From positions 310,001 through 374,000 of the forward strand of contig OZ250151.1 of NCBI GenBank assembly GCA_965237725.1: a stretch of 64,000 nucleotides of DNA. The letters are read 5' to 3'. A model generated the notes under the pieces. That model had not been told where the DNA came from. It worked only from the letters and a program-made list of their open reading frames with translations, and searched no databases. The position numbers and the translations under genes were made by a program. Origin of the DNA: G965237725 sp965237725 (GTDB taxonomy: Bacteria > Pseudomonadota > Gammaproteobacteria > Arenicellales > Poriferihabitantaceae). Of the stretch, positions 1 to 7,552 are shown piece by piece (the first letter of the stretch is position 1; each line of letters starts with the position of its first letter).

Positions 1-1
1 A

Positions 2-205
2 CGCCAATGCCGAAAAGAGCTTGCCGACCAGTTCGATATTCCTCCGTACATGGTGTTCCACGACAGTACATTAGGTGAAATTCTTCATCATCTTCCAACC
101 ACGCGGTCGGAGATACGTATGATTAATGGTGTTGGCGATGCCAAGCTAGAAAAATTTGCAGATGAATTTCTCGACGTTGTTAGAAACTACAAAGCGATCC
201 GATAA
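2..205 (+). CDS. recQ: RecQ DNA helicase, C-terminal HRDC domain (5'-truncated by window edge)
   Basis: An open frame enters from the left edge and stops at TAA 203-205, giving 67 residues. It contains the HRDC signature: RKELAD at the start, then PPYMVFHDSTLGEI, then a helix-hairpin-like INGVGDAKLEKFADEFLDVV. RecQ is a 3'-5' DNA helicase used in recombination and fork repair, and its HRDC domain binds DNA at the extreme C-terminus. Only this end is visible, so the helicase core cannot be checked. The match to the RecQ HRDC consensus is strong. Other HRDC proteins such as RNase D are possible, but the short tail after the domain favours RecQ. Confidence 0.8.
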   Translation, partial: RQCRKELADQFDIPPYMVFHDSTLGEILHHLPTTRSEIRMINGVGDAKLEKFADEFLDVVRNYKAIR

Positions 206-438
206 TGCTTTTTCCGAAGTTTAAAATCAAATCGCACATAATTTCTGTACCCTGTAAAGTTAACCTGCCAATACCGTAAAATATACAGTCAATCACCTTA
301 CTACTTAATCTTCAAATTTTACATGTCAGCAGGATTTCAATTTTCCAGTTCCAGAAAGCAGCACGTGCCTCCCGCGGTTATATGTTCAGTTAAAGATTTG
401 ACTGTGACGCTTATACTCATCTTATTCAAGGTTTAGGG
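206..438. other. Intergenic region upstream of the ATP-grasp/peptide locus
   Basis: AT-rich 233-bp gap between the recQ stop and the first ATP-grasp gene. I see no ORF, no clear terminator hairpin and no convincing -35/-10 pair. It must contain the promoter for the downstream trio unless recQ reads through. Confidence 0.4.
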
Positions 439-1287
439 ATGTCGCGTCAAATCATCATTGTACGGACCGAAAAAGGCGCGCTTTACGGCAATTATATCCG
501 TAAAGAAATCAACCTGCTGGGTATCAAAAGTCGGCTATGCACGTCAAAGGAATTGACAGGATATGTGAAACGGCGAGGAATACAAAACGGCGATACGATT
601 CTGCATTTCAGGACAGCGGGGCCCAAAATCAACCAGATAGCCAGGAACTGTGCGAAACGGGGATATCGTGTTATCAATACCCCTGAGGCGCTGGAAATTT
701 CCAGCAACAAGCTCCTGACTGTATCCCACTTGGCGAGTCAGGGAATTAGAGTATCAAGGTCCGCTGAGTTCCCGAAGTCCGTGTGCCGGGAAGAACTTGA
801 AACGCAATGGAGTGATTCCCGATTCGTGATTAAGCCTACTGTTGGAATAGGACAGGGAGCTTATTGCTTTCGCTCCCATGGGAAAGATCCAGACCTGGCC
901 AAAAAGATTCGGAATGTCCCTGGAGAAAATTTGTTATTCCAAGAGTACGTAGATTACCAGAGAATATTCAGAGTAACGGTTGTTGATGGTGTTGCCATGG
1001 GCAAAGCCGTATTTATGGATGAACCCACAAAGTTGCGCTGGAAGGTGAGTGTTTGTTTGAATGACAAAATGAAACACGTTGATAGTCCGGACCCTCGCCT
1101 TTTGGATTATGCATTAGATGTTGCCAAAGCTTGCGGGCTAGAAATCGGATTCATCGATGTATTTCAATCGAGTGATGGATACATTCTTAGCGAGGTTAAT
1201 ACTGCCTGCTCTCTGATACAGCACGAACGGATGTCGGGTTTCAATATATCCAGGGAAATTGCGAAGTACCTTGTACGACAAATTTAA
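439..1287 (+). CDS. RimK-like ATP-grasp ligase, probable peptide-modifying enzyme
   Basis: 282 residues. The N-terminal about 90 residues look like the Rossmann-like pre-ATP-grasp domain. The ATP-grasp core follows: RFVIKPTVGIGQGAYCF (nucleotide-binding lysine and glycine loop), LLFQEYVD, then the magnesium/catalytic end IGFIDVFQSSDGYILSEVNTA, where the E..N pair matches the usual metal-binding residues. ATP-grasp ligases activate a carboxylate as acyl phosphate and join it to an amine, thiol or hydroxyl. RimK relatives act on protein or peptide carboxylates. It starts at ATG 439, just after TTTAGGG. A 43-bp gap separates it from a very short peptide gene, and a second, unrelated ATP-grasp gene follows. 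That arrangement suggests a peptide substrate, which is inference; the family is well supported but the reaction is unknown. Confidence 0.75.
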   Translation: MSRQIIIVRTEKGALYGNYIRKEINLLGIKSRLCTSKELTGYVKRRGIQNGDTILHFRTAGPKINQIARNCAKRGYRVINTPEALEISSNKLLTVSHLASQGIRVSRSAEFPKSVCREELETQWSDSRFVIKPTVGIGQGAYCFRSHGKDPDLAKKIRNVPGENLLFQEYVDYQRIFRVTVVDGVAMGKAVFMDEPTKLRWKVSVCLNDKMKHVDSPDPRLLDYALDVAKACGLEIGFIDVFQSSDGYILSEVNTACSLIQHERMSGFNISREIAKYLVRQI

Positions 1288-1330
1288 TTGACCCTTTAAA
1301 CTATGCTATGATTATCTCGCCATACATCAA

Positions 1331-1519
1331 ATGGGTGAAAAAATGAGTAACGCAACAAACATGAAAAACGGGCGGCGTGAGCTGCTTCAATCCCTCGCTG
1401 CTACGGGAACGGTGATTACCTCTACAAATCTGGTTCCGGAAAAGTGGTTGAAACCGCTAATTGGTTTTGCATCGATCCCGGCTCATGCGGCGAGCACGGA
1501 ACCGGGTGACCCAGAGTAA
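1331..1519 (+). CDS. Small Tat-like leader peptide, candidate substrate of the flanking ATP-grasp enzymes
   Basis: 62 residues (58 if ATG 1343 is used, which has GGTGA just upstream). A charged start is followed by twin arginine (RRELL), a weak hydrophobic stretch (AATGTVITSTNLV), then EKWLKPLIGFASIPAHAAS and an acidic tail ending TEPGDPE. The W-KP-x(6-7)-PAHA block before a small-residue site resembles short Tat-type peptides I recall ending in LPAHAQTS. The tail carries S, T, E, D and E residues spaced around prolines, the residue types joined by graspetide ATP-grasp ligases. It lies between two ATP-grasp genes, 43 bp after one and 63 bp before the other. Substrate role is inferred from size and position. 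It could instead be a small exported protein or a Tat-like anchor. Confidence 0.6.
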   Translation: MGEKMSNATNMKNGRRELLQSLAATGTVITSTNLVPEKWLKPLIGFASIPAHAASTEPGDPE

Positions 1520-1582
1520 GAATAGATTCCATCCTTAAAACCAGATCACTTATATCTACATTCACCCAACAGATAGCCACGG

Positions 1583-2569
1583 ATGCTGGTTCACTGTTCT
1601 GGTAATTTTCACGCTAATGCCTATTTAAATGCTGCCGATGAATTAGGTTATCAATTCAGTAGCGTAACCGGCAAACCTGACCATTTCATAATTTACAACG
1701 GTACCAGAGAATTACGCCTTCATAATTCCTGGCTTGGTTGTAACGACTCTGAAGGTGAGCGGATCGCCAACGACAAGGAACTTACTCACAATATACTTAA
1801 GAAACGCGGTATTCCCGTACCTGATCAGAAGGTCTTTCTAGGGGTTAACGGATTTTCCCGAAGTTATGAGTTTGACGATATCTACAACTACGCCCAGAAA
1901 CACTATCCCGTAGTGGTAAAAACGCCATCAGAATCACTGGGTCGAGGCGTATTCGAAATGATTCAAAACGAAGATGAACTCACTGCAGCTCTGTCACAAT
2001 GCCTCCAGTATAACCGTGAAAAGGTGATCATTGAATCGTGCTTGCCGGGAATTGACTACCGAATTCTGGTTTCCAATGGCCAGGTTATAGATATCATCGA
2101 AAGACAACCTGTGACCATCATAGGCAATGGTAAGGATTCAATCCGAACCATTCTAGATTATCGAAATGAATTCCGAAAACAGCAATTGCTACCCGAATTG
2201 CGATACACAAAAAGGCTTCAGACAAACCTTCAAAAATTTCAACTCAGTTTTGAACGCGTTCTGGAAAAGGGTTATAAACTTACCATTCTCGGTACCAACA
2301 ATCTGTCCCAGGGCGGTGAGTTCTCCCGCTTTGCGATTGATAAAGTCCCTGAATCGAATCTGAATGTTTGTTTCGATGCTGCGCGGTCAATTGGGCTGGT
2401 CCTGGCTGGAGTCGATTTCAAAATTCCCGATATCAATTTGTGTTACAAAAACCAGGTTTGCGGCATCCTCGAAGTCAACCACAGGCCACAGTTACGCAGC
2501 CATACATTGAATGGAGGAAGACGGGACTTTTCTGTCCCGAAAAAAATACTGCAATCTCTGATAGGCTAA
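1583..2569 (+). CDS. Cyanophycin-synthetase-type ATP-grasp ligase
   Basis: 328 residues. Motifs match the ATP-grasp module of cyanophycin synthetase CphA1 and bifunctional glutathione synthetase GshF: YPVVVKTPSESLGRGVF (ATP-binding lysine and glycine loop), IIESCLPGIDYRILVSNGQV, IERQPVTIIGNGKDSI, LSQGGEF, and the metal-binding end LAGVDFKI...GILEVNHRP (D, E and N). CphA1 adds Asp and Arg to a growing peptide. This protein lacks the N-terminal CphA domain and the C-terminal Mur-ligase half, so it is a stand-alone ligase, not a cyanophycin synthetase. It is the third gene of a plus-strand trio and probably works on the same short peptide as the RimK-like enzyme (inference). Confidence 0.75.
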   Translation: MLVHCSGNFHANAYLNAADELGYQFSSVTGKPDHFIIYNGTRELRLHNSWLGCNDSEGERIANDKELTHNILKKRGIPVPDQKVFLGVNGFSRSYEFDDIYNYAQKHYPVVVKTPSESLGRGVFEMIQNEDELTAALSQCLQYNREKVIIESCLPGIDYRILVSNGQVIDIIERQPVTIIGNGKDSIRTILDYRNEFRKQQLLPELRYTKRLQTNLQKFQLSFERVLEKGYKLTILGTNNLSQGGEFSRFAIDKVPESNLNVCFDAARSIGLVLAGVDFKIPDINLCYKNQVCGILEVNHRPQLRSHTLNGGRRDFSVPKKILQSLIG

Positions 2570-2943
2570 ACATCAGAGCCAACAAAAGGTTCATATAGAA
2601 TCGCTATGCCAATCGAAATTACCACGGATGGCAGTACTAAATGAAACAAGTAATTACCTGGGCAATTTTTATGGTTTGATTTAATTGGCCGGGGTGAGAG
2701 GATTTACTTCGTGCTTCCTGCCTTGCACTATGTTGGTAATACTCAAAGCGTAAACAGTCCTTGGTCATTCCTGCCCCGATCGAGCCGGTGGTAGACCCAG
2801 TGGAAATCCATGTTTGACCCGGGATCCCGGATAATTGCTTCACAATTTCCGGGACGACTATCGTCGATGGTTTATTACATTAGTACCCTTTAATAGCTTA
2901 AGCGGTGTGATTCACATTACATTGTGCTCAAATAGAGGCTCTA
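2570..2943. other. Convergent intergenic region holding a dispersed repeat
   Basis: 374 bp between the end of the ATP-grasp gene (+) and the end of the adaptor gene (-). I see no credible gene. The centre (2676-2870) is a degenerate repeat described separately. A short reading frame on the minus strand has no recognisable features. Confidence 0.5.
2676..2870. repeat. Dispersed repeat with tRNA-Pro-tail-like start, copy 1
   Basis: Begins TTTGATTTAATTGGCCGGGG followed by TGAGAGGATTTAC, which resembles the reverse complement of a tRNA-Pro 3' end. It ends with CCCGGATAATTGCTTCACAA followed by TTTCCGGGACGAC. The same beginning and end recur at 61108-61300, with unrelated or strongly diverged sequence between. 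Both copies lie just beyond the 3' ends of genes. Confidence 0.5.
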
Positions 2944-3666
2944 CTATTCAGCAGGATTGAATTCCACTCTACAGTTCAATCCTGATGGCAATGCGTTATC
3001 TGGATTCGGTAATTTTAACCTTACTCCAAACGTGCCACTTGCAGCATCAATTACTGGGTCAACAACAATAACTTCGGCCGAGTATTTTCCATCCGCTGGT
3101 GATTCAGGAAACACGTTCGCAATTGCTCCTTCAGAAACTTTGCCAAATTCGGAAGTTGGTAGCACGACTTCAACGTAAAGCGGGTCGAGATTGGCAATTC
3201 TAACAATTTCTGATCCAGACACAAACTCACCAGGCGAAACTAGTCTCGAAATTATTATCCCATCTATTGGGCTCCTTAATGTCTTCAACCTTAATCGCGC
3301 CTGCGCACGTTGTAATTCAAGGTCACTTAATCTCGCCTCAGTTTGTGCTTCGTCAACCTTAACTTCAGATATATAGGAATCAGCAAACAATTCTTTGCTA
3401 CGTTCGACTTTTCGTAGTGAAAATTCTTTCTTCGCGCTGGCAAGCGCAACTTCTGCTTCTTCTAAATCAGCCCACAGTTTGGCAATCACCTGATTGCGTT
3501 CGACCTCATCGCCTCGCTCTACATTAATTGACTTGATTACGCCCTCTATGGGCGGGCTTAGTCCAAGTTCAGTTTCCGCGGTTATTAAACATTGAAACTC
3601 ATTAGCAAAACTCGGCCAACTAAATAAAAACACTACAAAAATCGTGACGCGTTTCATTATATTCAT
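2944..3666 (-). CDS. Periplasmic adaptor (HlyD/RND membrane-fusion-like) subunit
   Basis: 240 residues. It has a signal peptide (MKRVTIFVVFLFSWPSFA) and no other membrane segment. The lipoyl-like half-motif SPPIEGVIKSINVERGDEV is followed by an alpha-hairpin rich in E, K and A (about residues 60-115), then the second lipoyl half SPIDGIIISRLVSPGEFV and a beta-barrel domain. This is the layout of RND and type 1 adaptors, but short, without the membrane-proximal domain. A start at ATG 3657 is also possible. It is the last gene of the minus-strand giant-protein cluster, 112 bp after the SecA-like gene. It probably links an inner-membrane component to the TolC-like channel. No RND pump gene is nearby, which favours a dedicated role in this cluster. 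Confidence 0.8.
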   Translation of the reverse strand: MNIMKRVTIFVVFLFSWPSFANEFQCLITAETELGLSPPIEGVIKSINVERGDEVERNQVIAKLWADLEEAEVALASAKKEFSLRKVERSKELFADSYISEVKVDEAQTEARLSDLELQRAQARLRLKTLRSPIDGIIISRLVSPGEFVSGSEIVRIANLDPLYVEVVLPTSEFGKVSEGAIANVFPESPADGKYSAEVIVVDPVIDAASGTFGVRLKLPNPDNALPSGLNCRVEFNPAE

Positions 3667-3778
3667 TATAAAAATGTCCTATTTGAACTTCTGGAAACCC
3701 AGCCCACAAAGAAAACTCGAAATGCCAATGTCCTAAAATCCAAATAATTTAAATAAAATATTTTTTGTACTTAGAAAT

Positions 3779-5293
3779 TTACCCAGAAAAGGCTATCAAA
3801 TCATCAATCTCACGTTCATATCTTAACAAAGCTTGATTTGATCTAAACCGATGCCGATCATATTCCTTTTGTTTATGCAATATTAAACTTGATACAACAC
3901 ACCGTACAACAATTTTTGGCAACAACAAAAGCAATCTTATAATAATTTTAGGGATCCCAATATCCTCGTTGTTAAGTGCCAATATCTTTTCATATTTATC
4001 TGCTGCAAATAATTGACGTACACGATCTGATCTTTTTTGCTCTGTGCAGTAAGATTTAGAACAGCTTAAAGAAACAACGACCAGATCATACATCTGAATT
4101 TTTGGACATTGAACTGAAATCTCAACTAATGAAGCAATTGGATGGGTGGTTATATAACACCCTATTCGAGATTTAGGTTTATTCAAAAATGATTGTAATA
4201 GCTCATTTGGATGTATTTGAGAGGCTTGTATTGCTTCTTCTCTCAACCGCCTTATCAACTTTTCGCGTTCATCTTCAGGGCACCCATCAACAATGACAAT
4301 TTGATTTCTTTCTACAGCGGTCATTATTAATCGCAATGTTTCGTTGACGAAATCAGAAATATTTGGTAGAAACTGATGCGCAGTTAGGGGGCTGGTTTGC
4401 ATTATTTTTTCAAGCTTAATCTGCGGGATGCCATACTGCTCCAAACATTGGTTAGCAAACTGATCAAACCTTACCCCAACACCACCTATTCCGACATACT
4501 TAGAAAATATTTTGTGAAAACTTGAAGATGCAATAATCTCGTCCTCAGTAATTTCCAGGTTGCCTGGATCTACACCTGGTTTTAAAAGATGCACAGGGGT
4601 CATTATTGCATCAACCAATATAAGATCAATATCTTCCACCAAAGCAAACTCAGAATAGTTAATACTGAAATTTTGGAAAATTCTATTTTTCGTTTTCAGG
4701 AACCCCAACTTTTGCTCGACTGGATCAGAATCAAGATCATTTTTAACCGAGATTCGAAGTCCATCCAATGCTCTTTCCTTAGCGGAACAAAAAACAATAT
4801 CCGACGCATAAGCAGATTCTCTCTGAGAAATACTAGTTTCACGTGTTATCACCGATACTTGTATTCCAAGTGCTTGAAATACTGGCCGAAAAGATGACTC
4901 TCTGATACACGTTAGTTCGTCATTCAGACAAATAACATGTGTTTTCACGCGCTTCAATCCAAGCAAGCAGGCTGAAAATAAAACACTAATATGCATTCCG
5001 GGATGCCCAGCGAAATCAATTGCAATCCCGGTAAGCATGTTATATGCAGCTCTAATTTGAGCATCTGAAATTTCTATAGACAGATAATATTTCAGCGTGG
5101 CACAAATTAAAGACATACGCTCAAGAAGACCTTCTTGATTTGAATGAAGAATGAATTCCGCCTCATCTTCGCCAAATCTTATAAACAATTGTTGAGATAA
5201 TTCACGCAGCTTCAACAAAAACGCCTTATCAATATTAATTGGCACAAGTGAATAGTCACTCACGACAGCATTATATTTGGAAGTCATACTCAT
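3779..5293 (-). CDS. Degenerate SecA-like protein with lost nucleotide-binding residues
   Basis: 504 residues with SecA-like stretches in the right order. Near residues 88-150, RAAYNMLTGIAIDFAGHPGM, then HISVLFSACLLGLK...THVICLNDELT, matches the SecA segment holding MKTGEGKT and VHVVTVNDYLA, but the Walker A GKT is replaced by GMH. EDIDLILVDAIMTPV corresponds to SecA DEVDSILIDEARTPL, with the acidic pair reversed and DEAR changed. The last 35 residues (KEYDRHRFRSNQALLRYERE) match the SecA helical scaffold KVEARNFEIRKNLLEYDD. SecA drives protein export with ATP. This version probably cannot hydrolyse ATP in NBD1. It lies between the M50-HlyD gene (83 bp) and the adaptor gene (112 bp). A role as export chaperone or adaptor for the giant protein is inference. 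Confidence 0.65.
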   Translation of the reverse strand: MSMTSKYNAVVSDYSLVPINIDKAFLLKLRELSQQLFIRFGEDEAEFILHSNQEGLLERMSLICATLKYYLSIEISDAQIRAAYNMLTGIAIDFAGHPGMHISVLFSACLLGLKRVKTHVICLNDELTCIRESSFRPVFQALGIQVSVITRETSISQRESAYASDIVFCSAKERALDGLRISVKNDLDSDPVEQKLGFLKTKNRIFQNFSINYSEFALVEDIDLILVDAIMTPVHLLKPGVDPGNLEITEDEIIASSSFHKIFSKYVGIGGVGVRFDQFANQCLEQYGIPQIKLEKIMQTSPLTAHQFLPNISDFVNETLRLIMTAVERNQIVIVDGCPEDEREKLIRRLREEAIQASQIHPNELLQSFLNKPKSRIGCYITTHPIASLVEISVQCPKIQMYDLVVVSLSCSKSYCTEQKRSDRVRQLFAADKYEKILALNNEDIGIPKIIIRLLLLLPKIVVRCVVSSLILHKQKEYDRHRFRSNQALLRYEREIDDLIAFSG

Positions 5294-5376
5294 TAAATTA
5301 ACTCGACGCTACACTTAGGGAAATTTAAAATAGCAACTATAAACTTCATGATTACGACATCATTTGTTTTGCGTTT

Positions 5377-7521
5377 CTAACCAAACTTTGATAGAAAAGT
5401 TTGACGGATCGGTCGATACAATTGCTTAGCGATTGATTTATAGCCAAATGAAAATCGGACATAAACTCTGCCACCGTATTTTTCCGGTTTTTTATCTCCA
5501 AGCACCCGAAGATCAAATTGAAAAAATGACCGCAAAGCAGAAGGGGTATTCTCTTGACTCATTGACGGGTCTAGCAATATGTTTCCTCCACCTTCGCTCG
5601 ATAGCGCTAAACTCGGTAGTGCTTGGGTTGCCGATGGAATTTCTCTCACAATCTCAGCTACAAATACTTTAGATATTTTGTCAGCAAATCGAATTTCAAT
5701 ATGATCAACATTGTGTCGAACTAAATCAATGTCCTGTTGGCTGACAACAACACGAACTATAGACGCATCTTCATCAGCAACAAAACCCAATAAAGAGCCC
5801 TTGGGCAAGAATTTGCCGATAATGTCTTCATTGGTAAGACTAATGAATCTCCCTTTCGTCTTGCTTCGAACAATTAATCCGTTTCTTCGATCTTCGAAAT
5901 CCTGAACTTGCGTTTTTGTTGCTATTATTTGTTTCTCAACGATTTGTGCTTGCACTCGGTCAACTAATCGCAAGGCTTCAAATTGCGCAGTGAGTTCTTT
6001 AAGGTAAAGATTGAGCCTTTGTAATTGCACGTCAAAGTCTATATTGTCTAAAACTGCGATAGCTTGACCTGCATGAACAACACCCTGCTGCTCATAGTTA
6101 ACTTTTTTCACAAACCCTTCGCTCTTATTTCTGACCCAGGATTGTTGATCAACCCACACGACGCCTTCAGCGATTGATGAAAATGGAATTGGAATCGAGA
6201 TTAGACCTAATATGCCAACCAATAGCGCAACAGTGATTGATATAGCTCGAACACGATAGCCATGTAACCTATTGTTTTTAAATAAAAACATTATAGTTTT
6301 TCTCAAAGGGAGTACCACCATTATAAGTACAGCCCAAAACGCAATCAACAAACCAAAAACAAAAAAACTATCCACTAAGAACCACACAATGACTGTGATA
6401 ATCAAAATTCGATAGAGAAATGACGAAATTGCATAGAATACTAACCAAAATTTTTCGCCTTTGTCTCCAGGATATTTTTCACTATCCGGCAACTGTATCA
6501 CATGCTTTTGATACAAATGAGCAAGGTATTGATAAGAGCGAGAACTCAAGTTTGGGATTTCGATCAAGTCTGCAAGAATATAATATCCATCAAAACGTAC
6601 CAAAGGGTTGGCATTAAAAAATATTGTTGAAACACCTGCAACCAAAATGACGTTATATGCAATTGCTTTCACCATGCCAGATTCAGATTCGGACCATACT
6701 ACTAATGCAAGAACTGCTAAAAATAACTCTACAAACATACCTGCTGCGCCAACCATTGCTCGTTTGAATTTATTTGCATTTGCATTTGCTGATGAGGCAT
6801 CAACATAGGGAATAGGTATAAAAACAAGAAATATTATTCCCATTTCATGAACTTCCCCACCTATAGATTTGACAGCATATGCATGACCAAACTCATGAAA
6901 TATTTTTACGATCGGAAAAATTACCAGGAGTAAAAGCGCATTCTCAGCAGATATCACTCTGCCTATCACGTCTTTAGACAGGCCTTCCCAATTCGTAGCA
7001 AATAATGTTGCTCCAAAAATAATAACGGCTAGCCAAACTATGAATCCAACCATACCGAATAGATGGCGCACAATTGGCATGGTTTTATTGAGAAATCGAT
7101 CAGGATCCAATATTGGCAATCGAATAGCTATAGGTGAGCGCCAACGTTGTGCGCGAAGTTTTTCTCTAAATTGTTGTGCTCTACTAACCAACTCCTTTGT
7201 GTTTGGCAATACATCACCGAGTAGTAAATCAGCTTTATACAACTGTGAAAGGAGTCGAATTAATTGTCCTTTTGTAATATCGATTTCGAGTTTGTTTTCT
7301 GTGTTATTCCAAACCTCATCCAGTGTTTGAGAGCCATCCAATCGCCCGATAATCTTATATGCTGCAGGAGAAAGTCGAAAAAAGCGTCCCGTGGTGCGGT
7401 CTTGAACAACAAACCAAATTTTGCCGCGATAGATATGTCTATAAATTTTTACATGACTACGCAATGTCAGGCGTACATCTCTAACCCGGTACCATAATTC
7501 GTTAAGGTTGTCAGCGTTCAA
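5377..7521 (-). CDS. PqqD-like / M50 (site-2-type) membrane metalloprotease / HlyD fusion
   Basis: 714 residues in three parts. Residues about 15-95 resemble a PqqD-type peptide-binding domain (KIWFVVQDRTTGRFFRLSPA...IIGRLDGSQTLDEVW). The middle is a polytopic M50 membrane protease with the zinc motif HEFGH near residue 208 and the distal NPLVRFDGYYILADL near 312, which supplies the third ligand. After a last membrane segment (about 425-442), a HlyD-like half follows: GVVWVDQQSWVRNKSEGF lipoyl region, coiled-coil hairpin and beta-barrel. Active-site residues are intact. It is 31 bp downstream of the GAF-HlyD gene in the same strand. Likely roles are cleaving or handling the LEPR-XLL leader of the giant protein and bridging to the outer-membrane channel; both are inferred. 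Similar M50-HlyD fusions occur in other secretion loci. Confidence 0.75.
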   Translation of the reverse strand: MNADNLNELWYRVRDVRLTLRSHVKIYRHIYRGKIWFVVQDRTTGRFFRLSPAAYKIIGRLDGSQTLDEVWNNTENKLEIDITKGQLIRLLSQLYKADLLLGDVLPNTKELVSRAQQFREKLRAQRWRSPIAIRLPILDPDRFLNKTMPIVRHLFGMVGFIVWLAVIIFGATLFATNWEGLSKDVIGRVISAENALLLLVIFPIVKIFHEFGHAYAVKSIGGEVHEMGIIFLVFIPIPYVDASSANANANKFKRAMVGAAGMFVELFLAVLALVVWSESESGMVKAIAYNVILVAGVSTIFFNANPLVRFDGYYILADLIEIPNLSSRSYQYLAHLYQKHVIQLPDSEKYPGDKGEKFWLVFYAISSFLYRILIITVIVWFLVDSFFVFGLLIAFWAVLIMVVLPLRKTIMFLFKNNRLHGYRVRAISITVALLVGILGLISIPIPFSSIAEGVVWVDQQSWVRNKSEGFVKKVNYEQQGVVHAGQAIAVLDNIDFDVQLQRLNLYLKELTAQFEALRLVDRVQAQIVEKQIIATKTQVQDFEDRRNGLIVRSKTKGRFISLTNEDIIGKFLPKGSLLGFVADEDASIVRVVVSQQDIDLVRHNVDHIEIRFADKISKVFVAEIVREIPSATQALPSLALSSEGGGNILLDPSMSQENTPSALRSFFQFDLRVLGDKKPEKYGGRVYVRFSFGYKSIAKQLYRPIRQTFLSKFG

Positions 7522-7552
7522 TCGAGACTTTAATAATTACGTACATCAGTGG

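Noticed and set aside
2522..2545. Hairpin CGGGAC-loop-GTCCCG next to an A-run, a possible terminator
   Set aside because: It lies inside the coding region, and for the plus strand the run is A, not T.
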